Shown: positions 1 to 6,996 of the stretch, in pieces
Layout of the letters: every line of letters starts with the position of its first letter
How positions within the stretch are numbered: the stretch's first letter is position 1
Source of the DNA: Bacteroidales bacterium
GTDB taxonomy: Bacteria; Bacteroidota; Bacteroidia; Bacteroidales; F082
Reading direction: 5' to 3'
Assembly: GCA_016281295.1 (NCBI GenBank)
Contig: JAEEII010000154.1
Coordinates: forward strand, 1-9,067
Length of the DNA: 9,067 nucleotides
Notes under the pieces: generated by a model
What the model was told of the DNA's origin: nothing
The model's database searches: none
What the model saw: only the letters and a program-made list of their open reading frames with translations
Position numbers and translations under genes: made by a program

Positions 1-304
1 AATCCTTTCTTTTGAAAACACCCTCGAGACCGTCCAATTGGTTACTGCCTTTGACTGGACCTCTGGCGTGCAAGTTACTGAAAACCAGACAATGACACTT
101 CGACCCAACCCTGCCAACGACTTCGTGACCTTGAAAGGCGAAAACCTCGGTACCGTACGGGTCTATAACACCCTCGGCCAAATGATCGATGAATTCCATA
201 CGGAAAACAACGAACTGAATATCGCCACCACGCGATACGAAAACGGAGTGTATGTCATTAAGACCGAAGATGGCAAAACAATGCGCTTTGTAGTGAGACA
301 TTAA
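1..304 (+). CDS. C-terminal part of a secreted protein with a type A T9SS sorting domain (5' end outside window)
   Basis: The reading frame is open from the left edge (first full codon at position 2) to TAA at 302-304, so about 100 C-terminal residues are visible. The last ~70 show the Bacteroidetes type A sorting-domain pattern: a TLRPNPANDFVTL strand, then VRVYNTLGQMI, then YENGVYVIKTEDGKTMRFVVRH. In this family the domain directs a Sec-exported protein through the type IX secretion system across the outer membrane and is usually removed there, with the cargo released or attached to the surface. The catalytic or adhesive part of the protein lies upstream, so its function is unknown. The next gene on the same strand begins 13 bases after the stop, which suggests co-transcription. 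An internal TTG at 38 is not a credible start, because the frame is open and protein-like before it. Confidence 0.88.
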   Translation, partial: ILSFENTLETVQLVTAFDWTSGVQVTENQTMTLRPNPANDFVTLKGENLGTVRVYNTLGQMIDEFHTENNELNIATTRYENGVYVIKTEDGKTMRFVVRH

Positions 305-317
305 TGGCATTTTTTCT

Positions 318-1562
318 ATGAAAATCATCATCCTTCGATCCTCTTTCCAAACCGATGAATTCGTCCGTGCTGAGTACGCCGAGCTGATTCAACGGCTGGA
401 AAACGAATGCCACGCCGACATACAAATCATTGGGGATGAAAATGTAGAGACGCAAAATTTTGCGTCTCTACAGGTTCCCCCTGACGCCGTGATGATTGCC
501 ACCGGCGGGGTGGAAAACCTGTTCAAACGGGTTTGGTCGGGAAAAAACACGACATTGATTGCAGATGGCAGGAACAATTCCTTAGCCGCCGCTTTGGAAA
601 TCCTCACCTGGCTGGAAGGACAAGGCATGGAGGGACGAATTGTCCATGGAACGAATAACGACATCATTGCCGCCATAGCGAAGGAGGAGACGATATGCAC
701 ATCGTCTCTACAGGGACAACGCATCGGCTTGTTCGGCAAACCCTCCGATTGGCTCATCGCCAGCGACGTGGACCGTGATTATCTGTTCCATCATTTCGGA
801 GTGGAGACCATCGACATCGACTTACAACGCCTCATCGACGGCATCCAGGCCATTCCGCAAACCGAAGCAGTGAAGGTAGCGCAAACCATCGTGAAACGTT
901 CCATCGACACCATTGAACCCTCTTGCGCCGACATGGTGGAGGCCGCCAGAACCTACCTCGCCATCAAAAAAATATGTGAGGAGGAACGACTCAACGCCAT
1001 GACAATCCGGTGTTTCGACATCGTGAAGACCTGCGGCACCACAAGCTGCCTGGCACTCGCCCTGCTCAACGACGAAGGTATCGTGGCTGGCTGCGAGGGC
1101 GACATGCAAACGCTGATGAGCATGCTACTTGTCAAACGCATTTGCGGCGAAGAGGCCTTCATGGCCAATCCTTCACAGCTCACCGACACCAGCTCCATGT
1201 TCGCCCACTGCACCGTACCGCTTAAGATGTGCGATGACATCACCCTGCGTTCCCATTTTGAATCTGGTATCGGCGTGGCCATCCAAGGTGTTTTGCCGTT
1301 GACCGATTACACCATCTTCAAATGGGGCGGACCGCGATTAGAGCGCTATTTCGTGACCGAAGCCCAAGCTGTGGAAGTTCCCTACAGCAACCATTTCTGC
1401 CGAACACAAATCACCTTAAATGTCAACTTAAAACCCTATCTGCTAAAACATTCCATCGGAAACCATCATGTCATCATCAAAGGCCGACATGAAGCGAAAA
1501 TCAGAAAAGAGTTAGCCTTTCCTGAGGATGATTCGGAACGTGGTTCCTTGTCCCACCACTGA
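318..1562 (+). CDS. L-fucose/D-arabinose isomerase-like protein (COG2407-type)
   Basis: A 414-residue cytosolic protein with no signal peptide or membrane segment. The N-terminal half reads as a Rossmann-like sugar-isomerase domain (DAVMIATGGVENLF, residues ~56-69; IGLFGKPSDWLIAS, ~137-150). The second half has blocks I associate with the fucose-isomerase-like family: TIRCFD, a TCGTTSCLALALLND stretch, the acidic GCEGD motif, MANPSQ and AHCTVP. Family members interconvert aldoses and ketoses using a divalent metal; the substrate here cannot be read from sequence, and some relatives have no known activity. ATG at 318 follows the previous stop by 13 bases. Two 30-bp palindromic elements are translated inside the gene, as residues ~43-52 and ~123-132, and both fall between predicted structural blocks. 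The last 17 codons overlap the convergent kinase gene, and the tail after KIRKELAF looks unstructured. The family call is from remembered motifs, not a search. Confidence 0.75.
   Translation: MKIIILRSSFQTDEFVRAEYAELIQRLENECHADIQIIGDENVETQNFASLQVPPDAVMIATGGVENLFKRVWSGKNTTLIADGRNNSLAAALEILTWLEGQGMEGRIVHGTNNDIIAAIAKEETICTSSLQGQRIGLFGKPSDWLIASDVDRDYLFHHFGVETIDIDLQRLIDGIQAIPQTEAVKVAQTIVKRSIDTIEPSCADMVEAARTYLAIKKICEEERLNAMTIRCFDIVKTCGTTSCLALALLNDEGIVAGCEGDMQTLMSMLLVKRICGEEAFMANPSQLTDTSSMFAHCTVPLKMCDDITLRSHFESGIGVAIQGVLPLTDYTIFKWGGPRLERYFVTEAQAVEVPYSNHFCRTQITLNVNLKPYLLKHSIGNHHVIIKGRHEAKIRKELAFPEDDSERGSLSHH
443..472 (+). repeat. Perfect 30-bp palindromic element inside the isomerase-like gene (copy 1)
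   Basis: The arm TGTAGAGACGCAAAA (443-457) is followed directly by its exact reverse complement TTTTGCGTCTCTACA (458-472), with no spacer. The element is in frame with the host gene and contributes VETQNFASLQ, just before the conserved-looking PPDAVMIATGG block. Its length, symmetry and GTAGAGACG ends suggest a dispersed palindromic (REP- or MITE-like) element rather than a regulatory operator. A perfect palindrome of this length is very unlikely by chance in coding DNA. Confidence 0.9.
683..712 (+). repeat. Degenerate second copy of the 30-bp palindromic element (copy 2)
   Basis: This copy aligns with copy 1 at an offset of exactly 240 bases, and its symmetry axis falls at 697/698, the equivalent position. 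The inner arms pair GAGACGAT (687-694) with ATCGTCTC (701-708); the central six bases have one mismatched pair (695/700), and the outer left arm has decayed. GAGACG on the left and CGTCTCTACAG on the right are shared with copy 1, while the ten central bases differ but remain nearly self-complementary. It is read in the same phase and gives EETICTSSLQ, against VETQNFASLQ in copy 1. It lies just before the GQRIGLFGKPSDWL block. Confidence 0.75.
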
Positions 1563-3017
1563 GGATTTCACGAAGATCTTGCCTTTGTGATACTCTTCGA
1601 TGATGCGTTTTGCCAAGGAGAGGCCCAAACCCCAGCCGCGTTTCTTGCTGGTATAGCCTGGGTTGAACACCTGCTTGATCTGTGATTTCGAGATGCCCTT
1701 GCCCGTGTCGCTCAAATCAATGAAGATCTCGTCAGGACTATCTGTCAGTTCCAAAGTAATCTTGCCGTGGTCGCCCATAGCATCCACAGCGTTTTTGGTC
1801 AAGTTCTCCAACACCCAACGGAACAATGAAGGCACCAAAGGCAAGGTCAAAGAATCCATGGGCAGCTGGATGTCGAACTCGAACTTCTTGGAGAAACGTT
1901 TCTGTAGATAATCCATCGTGTCCTTAATCACCGGGATGATATCGGTAGGTTCCAGCACCGGAACAGAACCGATTTTCGAGAAGCGGTCTGTCACGATTTG
2001 CAAGCGTTCGATGTCTTTCTGCATCTCCTCGGTGCCCACAAAAGGCTCCTCCTGCATCCTCAGCAACTCAATCCAGCCCATGAGAGAAGAGATAGGGGTT
2101 CCCAGCTGATGCGCTGTCTCCTTGGCCATACCCGCCCACACCTGATTCTGCTCCGAACGACGCGCCCAGCTGAAAAGCAAATAAGCGATCAGAAGGTAGA
2201 GGGCGATGACAATGAACTGCAAGATGGGGAAATACTTCATCTGCTCGATAAGGTCGGAGGTGCGATAAAAAATCTTAGCCTTACCCGTATTCATGAAGTC
2301 GATTTCCAAAGGGTCGTTTTCAGACTGCATCGCAGCCAGCTGTTTCTCCACATAATCCGCATTCTGCATCAAGGTGGAGTCGAGGTTACCATAGCTAAGG
2401 ATCTTCGTGCCTTCCTCGTTGGTGATGATGACTGGGGCTCCCACCGAATTGAGGGTGATTTCTGAAAGGAAATGGTCGATCATATCCTCCAGCACCGCTT
2501 TCAGCTCCGTGTATATCAACGACTCATTGTAATAAAGCCACTGAATTTGTCCAAACCCAGGGTTAATCTTGATGGGTTTAAATTTGGAGTATGCCTGTTT
2601 CATCTCGGCATCGAATTGCTTTTTATCTTTTTGATTTTCAGGAAGGTTATTAGAGAACATGATATTCCCTTGATCATCGGTGATGACCAAAGGGATGCTA
2701 ATGTTGTTCTTGATGATTTCGAGGTAGATGCCAGTGTTCGCATCGTTCTCAAAGTCGAGGACTTCACGATAAGCTTGTGCAAGCAAGTTCACCCGCATCT
2801 GTTCCTGTTCGCTGACTTTGGCGAAAAACTCCTCGGTAGATTTCATCATGCCCGCATGTTGCTCCATGGCGGCGGCCCACATCTTCACCTGGTTAATCTC
2901 CTGTTCGGTGACCGAACGAACCAGGTGGTTGGTGTACCACAACGAGGCGCCCACGATGAGGAGTGCCACCATGGCGAGGGCCCATTTCCAACGTTTCTTA
3001 TTCGTGTAGAGGTTCAT
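1512..3017 (-). CDS. Membrane sensor histidine kinase (orphan)
   Basis: A 501-residue two-component sensor kinase that would autophosphorylate on a histidine and pass the phosphate to a response regulator. An N-terminal membrane segment (~12-32) and a second one (~263-285, FPILQFIVIALYLLIAYLLF) enclose a ~230-residue periplasmic sensor region of mixed helix and strand, which has no domain I can name. There is no obvious HAMP domain between the second segment and the H-box. The H-box is KETAHQLGTP with phospho-acceptor H303; the N-box is ENLTKNAVDAM with N409; the G1 box is DTGKGI from D437; and the G2 box is GWGLGL at 461-466, so the HATPase domain looks complete. No response regulator lies beside it, so its partner is elsewhere. 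ATG at 3017 precedes a credible membrane segment. The 3' end overlaps the convergent isomerase-like gene by 51 bases, and the gene is divergent from leuS. The signal it senses is unknown. Confidence 0.93.
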   Translation of the reverse strand: MNLYTNKKRWKWALAMVALLIVGASLWYTNHLVRSVTEQEINQVKMWAAAMEQHAGMMKSTEEFFAKVSEQEQMRVNLLAQAYREVLDFENDANTGIYLEIIKNNISIPLVITDDQGNIMFSNNLPENQKDKKQFDAEMKQAYSKFKPIKINPGFGQIQWLYYNESLIYTELKAVLEDMIDHFLSEITLNSVGAPVIITNEEGTKILSYGNLDSTLMQNADYVEKQLAAMQSENDPLEIDFMNTGKAKIFYRTSDLIEQMKYFPILQFIVIALYLLIAYLLFSWARRSEQNQVWAGMAKETAHQLGTPISSLMGWIELLRMQEEPFVGTEEMQKDIERLQIVTDRFSKIGSVPVLEPTDIIPVIKDTMDYLQKRFSKKFEFDIQLPMDSLTLPLVPSLFRWVLENLTKNAVDAMGDHGKITLELTDSPDEIFIDLSDTGKGISKSQIKQVFNPGYTSKKRGWGLGLSLAKRIIEEYHKGKIFVKSSVVGQGTTFRIILRKG

Positions 3018-3036
3018 TTGTCGAATTTTTATAGCG

Positions 3037-3044
3037 CAAAGTTA
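3037..3044 (-). promoter_or_regulatory. Candidate -7 box for the histidine kinase gene
   Basis: Read on the minus strand this is TAACTTTG, which fits the Bacteroidetes TAnnTTTG -7 consensus. It lies 20 bases upstream of the kinase ATG, so the leader would be very short. I do not see a convincing TTTG -33 box at 17-21 bases further upstream, so this is only half of a promoter. Confidence 0.4.
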
Positions 3045-3055
3045 CTAAAAATATG

Positions 3056-3063
3056 TATTTTTG
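3056..3063 (+). promoter_or_regulatory. Candidate -7 box for leuS
   Basis: TATTTTTG matches the Bacteroidetes TAnnTTTG -7 consensus and lies 30 bases before the leuS ATG at 3094. No clear -33 TTTG is visible at the expected distance. It is 11 bases from the oppositely oriented box of the kinase gene, so the two polymerases would compete for overlapping DNA. Confidence 0.4.
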
Positions 3064-3093
3064 CAGTTTGTTTTCGACAAAATCACAAGCTCT

Positions 3094-6000
3094 ATGGATT
3101 ATAACTTTACCGAGATTGAGAAAAAATGGCAGCAGTATTGGCGCGACCAGAAAGTATATAAGGTTGATATAGACCACAATAAGCCCAAATTTTATGTGTT
3201 GGACATGTTCCCCTATCCTTCAGGGGCGGGACTTCATGTGGGGCATCCTTTGGGCTATATCGCCTCGGATATTTACAGTCGTTACAAACGTCTGAAAGGC
3301 TTCAACGTGCTTCATCCCATGGGCTACGACGCCTACGGACTGCCTGCTGAGCAGTATGCCATCCAAACAGGCACGCATCCAGCGGTGACCACCGAGAAGA
3401 ACATCAACCGTTATCGTGAGCAGATGGACAAGATCGGGTTCAGCTACGACTGGGATCGTGAGGTGCGCACTTGTGAACCAAGCTACTACAAGTGGACGCA
3501 ATGGACTTTCCTCCAGTTGTTTAACTCGTATTACTGCAACGGCTGCCAGAAGGCTCAGCCCATCAGCAAGCTGATTGCCCGTTTCGAGGAAAAAGGAACA
3601 GAAGGTCTCAACGTGGCTGAGAGCAAGCCACTGAGCTTCACCGCCACCGAGTGGAAGTCCATGAGCGAGAAGGAGCAACAGGAAGTGCTGATGAACTATC
3701 GCCTTGCCTTCCAAGCCGAAGCGATGGTGAACTGGTGTCCTGAACTTGGTACCGTACTTGCCAATGATGAGGTGGTGGATGGTCTCTCTGTACGTGGTGG
3801 CTATCCCGTGGTGCGCAAGTCGATGAAACAATGGCTGCTCCGCATCACCGCTTACGCTGAGCGTCTGCTTACCGGTCTTGAAACCGTGGAATGGAGCGAA
3901 TCCGTAAAAGAAGTGCAGCGCAACTGGATCGGCAAATCCATGGGTGCTTCTGTGATTTTCAAAGTTGAAGGGAAAAATATTGACTTAGAGGTATTTACCA
4001 CAAGAGCTGATACTTTGTTCGGCACTACTTTCATGGTGTTGGCTCCAGAACACGAGTTGGTTTCGGAAATCACCACCGAGGCGCAACGCACCGAGGTGGA
4101 GGAATACATCACCCGCACCAAGAACCGCAGCGAACGCGAGCGCATGGCCGAGGTCCGCAAGGTGAGTGGTGCCTTCACGGGTGCATACGGCATCAACCCC
4201 ATCACTGGAGCCAAGCTCCCCATTTGGATCGCCGACTATGTGCTCATGGGCTATGGCACGGGCGCCATCATGGCAGTGTCTGCCCACGACAGCCGCGACT
4301 TTGCCTTCGCCAAGCACTTCAACTTACCCATTATCCAAGTGGTGAAAAAACCTGGCACTGAAGCCACTGACCCTTCCACATGGGACGAAAGCTTTGATGC
4401 CAAAGACGGCGAGCTGGTCAACTCAGGCTTCCTCAATGGTCTCCCTGTAAAGAAAGCCATCGAGCGCATGATTCAGGAACTAGAAAAGTTAGGGGTCGGA
4501 ACAGGAAAGACCAACTACCGTCTTCGCGACGCCATCTTTAGCCGCCAACGCTACTGGGGCGAGCCTTTCCCGATTTACTACAAGGATGGCATGCCTTACG
4601 CCATGGACGAGTCGAAGCTTCCATTGGAGCTGCCTTCCATCGACGAATACAAGCCCACTGAGACAGGAGAGCCGCCTTTGGCACGCGCCAAGAACTGGGT
4701 CACCGAAGATGGTTATCCCATCGAGACCAACACCATGCCCGGCTTTGCCGGATCGAGCGGTTATTACTTCCGCTATCAGGATCCGCACAACGACAAGGAA
4801 TATTTCAGCCGCGAGGCCAACGACTATTGGCAGAACGTAGATCTGTATATCGGCGGCGCCGAACACGCCACCGGCCACCTCATCTACAGCCGCTTCTGGT
4901 GCAAGTTCTTGTATGACATCGGATTAGCGTGCAAGGACGAGCCTTTCCAAAGGATGATCAACCAAGGCATGATCCAAGGCCGTTCCAGCTTCGCCTATCG
5001 TGTCAACTTGGAGAAGCTATGCGAATATGACGTCTGGAACATCATCAAGGACAAGCGTTTGGGCGTGGAATTCGTAAGAGATTACAAGGACGGTCGTCGT
5101 CGATTCGACTTCTTCTGCCCCGAAAAAGGCATCCTCATCGAGATTAACCGTATGGGCAACCTCGAAAAGGTAGCCGAGCCTTGGGAAGAATACGCGGCAT
5201 CGAAAGGCTACAAACTGCTTTTGGTGCCTAACATCGACGTTTTGAATGATTACAGGTCTGGAACCCATATCGTTGAACAGAAAATCAAAGACTTGATTGC
5301 TGGGAAGGAAGTCCCGACCTTTGTTGACGGCGAAGAGTACAAGTGTGGCCCCATCTTCGTATCCAAAAACATCCCTGACCGTGAGCAGTTCAGCGACCCG
5401 ATTCATGTGGATATCAACATGGTACACAACGACATCCTTGACATACCGGCTTGCCGCCAATGGCGCGACGACCTCCACAACGCCCACTTCATCAAGGAGA
5501 AGGACAAGGATGGCAACGACATCTATGTGTGCGGTTCCGAAGTCGAGAAGATGTCAAAGTCGATGTATAACGTGCAGAACCCCGATGACATCGTGGAGAA
5601 ATACGGCGCCGACACGCTCCGTCTCTACGAGATGTTCCTCGGCCCGTTGGAGCAGTCCAAGCCCTGGGACACCCAAGGCATCGAAGGCACCTTCCGCTTC
5701 CTACGCAAGTTCTGGAAACTCTACACCGACGAGAATAACGAGTTCCACGTCAGCGACGAGCCTGCCACCGCAGCTGAACTGAAATGTCTGCACAAGCTCA
5801 TCAAGAAAGAGGAAGACGGCATTGAGAGCATCTCGTTCAACACCGTCGTCTCTGCCTTCATGATCGGCGTCAACGAGCTCACCGACCTCAAGTGCAACAA
5901 GCGTGAGATCCTTGAGCCGCTTTGCGTGATGATTTCACCTTACGCTCCGCACATCGCCGAAGAGCTCTGGCACTTGTTAGGCCATGATGACTCCGTAGTG

Positions 6001-6234
6001 AAAGCCACCTTCCCCGTTTACGACGAGAGCAAGACCGTGGAAAACAGCTTCAACTATCCCGTCAGCTTCAACGGCAAGATGCGCTTCAACATGGAGCTGC
6101 CCGTCACGATGACCGCCGACGAGGTTCAAGCCGCCGTGCTCGCCGCCCCCGAAGCCGCCAAGTGGATTGAAGGCAAGCAAGTGCGCAAGGTCATTTACGT
6201 GCCGAAGAAGATTGTCAATATCGTGGTGGGATAG
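3094..6234 (+). CDS. leuS: Leucyl-tRNA synthetase with an extra inserted domain
   Basis: Class I aminoacyl-tRNA synthetase that activates leucine with ATP and charges tRNA-Leu in the cytoplasm. The HIGH motif is HVGH at residues 48-51 after FPYPSGAGL, and KMSKS is at 819-823. The CP1 editing domain is present: the threonine-rich TTRADT motif begins at T302, and [13 protein letters not shown] carries the conserved editing aspartate at D399. The anticodon-binding region ([21 protein letters not shown]) and the C-terminal domain follow, ending KKIVNIVVG. Start chosen at ATG 3094 ([16 protein letters not shown]); an in-frame TTG at 3061 overlaps the putative promoter and adds residues unlike the family. 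At 1046 residues it exceeds both the usual bacterial length (~860) and the ~940 I recall for Bacteroidetes enzymes, which have their own insertions near residues ~145-210 and before KMSKS. The remaining excess is the DUF559-like segment listed separately. All essential motifs are intact, so the enzyme is expected to be functional. Confidence 0.97.
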   Translation: MDYNFTEIEKKWQQYWRDQKVYKVDIDHNKPKFYVLDMFPYPSGAGLHVGHPLGYIASDIYSRYKRLKGFNVLHPMGYDAYGLPAEQYAIQTGTHPAVTTEKNINRYREQMDKIGFSYDWDREVRTCEPSYYKWTQWTFLQLFNSYYCNGCQKAQPISKLIARFEEKGTEGLNVAESKPLSFTATEWKSMSEKEQQEVLMNYRLAFQAEAMVNWCPELGTVLANDEVVDGLSVRGGYPVVRKSMKQWLLRITAYAERLLTGLETVEWSESVKEVQRNWIGKSMGASVIFKVEGKNIDLEVFTTRADTLFGTTFMVLAPEHELVSEITTEAQRTEVEEYITRTKNRSERERMAEVRKVSGAFTGAYGINPITGAKLPIWIADYVLMGYGTGAIMAVSAHDSRDFAFAKHFNLPIIQVVKKPGTEATDPSTWDESFDAKDGELVNSGFLNGLPVKKAIERMIQELEKLGVGTGKTNYRLRDAIFSRQRYWGEPFPIYYKDGMPYAMDESKLPLELPSIDEYKPTETGEPPLARAKNWVTEDGYPIETNTMPGFAGSSGYYFRYQDPHNDKEYFSREANDYWQNVDLYIGGAEHATGHLIYSRFWCKFLYDIGLACKDEPFQRMINQGMIQGRSSFAYRVNLEKLCEYDVWNIIKDKRLGVEFVRDYKDGRRRFDFFCPEKGILIEINRMGNLEKVAEPWEEYAASKGYKLLLVPNIDVLNDYRSGTHIVEQKIKDLIAGKEVPTFVDGEEYKCGPIFVSKNIPDREQFSDPIHVDINMVHNDILDIPACRQWRDDLHNAHFIKEKDKDGNDIYVCGSEVEKMSKSMYNVQNPDDIVEKYGADTLRLYEMFLGPLEQSKPWDTQGIEGTFRFLRKFWKLYTDENNEFHVSDEPATAAELKCLHKLIKKEEDGIESISFNTVVSAFMIGVNELTDLKCNKREILEPLCVMISPYAPHIAEELWHLLGHDDSVVKATFPVYDESKTVENSFNYPVSFNGKMRFNMELPVTMTADEVQAAVLAAPEAAKWIEGKQVRKVIYVPKKIVNIVVG
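5005..5343 (+). other. DUF559/Vsr-like nuclease-fold domain inserted in frame within LeuRS
   Basis: LeuRS residues ~638-750 interrupt a stretch that, in Bacteroides LeuRS as I remember it, runs directly from GRSxFxYR to the segment before PLHVDVN. Here GRSSFAYRV and [13 protein letters not shown] flank about 112 extra residues. The insert follows the DUF559 (COG2852) layout: a [19 protein letters not shown] start, [17 protein letters not shown] in the core, and [15 protein letters not shown] near the end. In DUF559 proteins the core reads like DFYCPE..L.IE.DG..H. Here D672 and E683 are kept, but the DG..H part has become N685-RMGN, so nuclease activity is doubtful. Base composition matches the rest of leuS, which suggests an old, domesticated insertion. 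The frame is uninterrupted, with no intein-like splice residues (no Cys/Ser start with a terminal His-Asn). The family call is by eye. Confidence 0.7.
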
Positions 6235-6298
6235 ATTTTACTCCACTACTTTGATAAGTGGTTTACCAAAAGCAGCGGATAGCTGCGACAATAAACGT

Positions 6299-6355
6299 AA
6301 AGTGAAGTTGATGAAACCCTTTATCCAACGGGAGACAACAACTTCACTTTTATAC
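6299..6355. terminator. Long stem-loop between convergent leuS and the lipoprotein gene, probable bidirectional terminator
   Basis: AAAGTGAAGTTG (6299-6310) is the exact reverse complement of CAACTTCACTTT (6339-6350), giving a 12-bp stem around a 28-base loop. TTTTATACATTTT follows on the plus strand. The opposite strand has a weaker T-rich exit (ACGTTTAT). The position between converging genes fits a shared terminator. Two smaller hairpins lie nearer leuS, CCACT/AGTGG at 6243-6261 and GCAGC/GCTGC at 6272-6286. The large loop is longer than in a typical intrinsic terminator, so another RNA structure role is possible. Confidence 0.55.
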
Positions 6356-6386
6356 ATTTTACGGGTTTTACATCATTTTGACAGAT

Positions 6387-6965
6387 TCAATCCCATTTAG
6401 TTGGCCCAAGCACTTTGCCTGTTCCATTGCAAGTTCGGCATTTTCCCGTTTTACTGCAATTTGAGCATTCTACTCTTCCCGTACCGTATGGATTGTTGTA
6501 CCAGCCTTTACCGCCACAAGTGCTACAAACACCGCTTCCGTGGCAAATATGGCAATCTTTATAATCGGCATGTGGCTTTTTGACTTGGTGAGTACTGTTG
6601 TTGCTATTTGATGATGAACCACTTGTTGATGTTGTAGTTTGAGGTACTATTATCGGAGCAGTTGTTGGAGCAGGCATATTGGAAATGGCGTTCATATTGT
6701 TCTGCATCACCTGGTTCATCTGTTGATTGAAATTGGCCGTGCCTTGAATCTGTGTCTGAATCGACTGTTGTTGGTAAGACGGGATTGTCGTCCCCCCATA
6801 ACTTGGTGTATACATACCAGGCGCATAGCCGTAATTATAACTGCCATATCCTGCCATTCCCGCAGCCATACCTTCAGCCATACCAAGCATAAATTCACAA
6901 GAGGTTAGAAACATCGTGGAGACAACAAGTACAGTCATCATCCAAATTTTGAGTATTCTTTTCAT
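6387..6965 (-). CDS. Lipoprotein with a C-terminal DnaJ-like zinc-binding module
   Basis: A 192-residue protein. The N-terminus is a lipoprotein signal, with a basic start, a hydrophobic core and the lipobox LTSC placing the lipidated cysteine at C23. After it come a Gly/Met/Tyr-rich stretch (~25-58), a Gln/Asn-rich stretch (~63-92) and a Ser/Thr/Asn linker (~100-126), all of low complexity and probably disordered. The C-terminus holds four CxxC pairs, C138/C141, C147/C150, C167/C170 and C176/C179, within repeats CHICHGSG, CSTCGGKG, CSNCSKTG and CRTCNGTG. This is the CxxCxGxG pattern of the DnaJ cysteine-rich domain, which binds two zinc ions; no J domain is present. The protein probably sits on the periplasmic face or the surface of a membrane. 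Its role is unknown; binding of unfolded peptide is only a guess from DnaJ. It starts 31 bases after the preceding minus-strand gene and is probably in the same operon. Confidence 0.82.
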   Translation of the reverse strand: MKRILKIWMMTVLVVSTMFLTSCEFMLGMAEGMAAGMAGYGSYNYGYAPGMYTPSYGGTTIPSYQQQSIQTQIQGTANFNQQMNQVMQNNMNAISNMPAPTTAPIIVPQTTTSTSGSSSNSNNSTHQVKKPHADYKDCHICHGSGVCSTCGGKGWYNNPYGTGRVECSNCSKTGKCRTCNGTGKVLGPTKWD

Positions 6966-6996
6966 GATTATTTGATTTACAGTGTTTTTAATTCAT

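Noticed and set aside
443..712. CRISPR-like repeats or an operator pair
   Set aside because: Only two copies, 240 bases apart, both translated in frame and with different centres; no spacer array and no promoter nearby.
1535..1547. GGAAC/GTTCC hairpin as a terminator for the isomerase-like gene
   Set aside because: Only 5 bp, no following T-run, and it lies in coding sequence of both genes.
3061..3093. Upstream in-frame TTG start for leuS
   Set aside because: The extra 11 residues are unlike the family, and the codon overlaps the putative -7 box; ATG 3094 gives the usual [12 protein letters not shown] start.
2472..3104. Long plus-strand open frame (210 residues) opposite the histidine kinase
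   Set aside because: The minus-strand kinase has full family motifs, while this frame has no recognisable domains, so it is a shadow frame.
3220..3831. Minus-strand open frame of 203 residues inside leuS
   Set aside because: It lies opposite strongly conserved LeuRS sequence and reads as a His/Leu-rich artefact.
5005..5343. Intein as the explanation for the extra LeuRS segment
   Set aside because: No Cys/Ser start block, no His-Asn end block, and about 112 residues is shorter than a functional mini-intein; the sequence reads as a DUF559-like domain.
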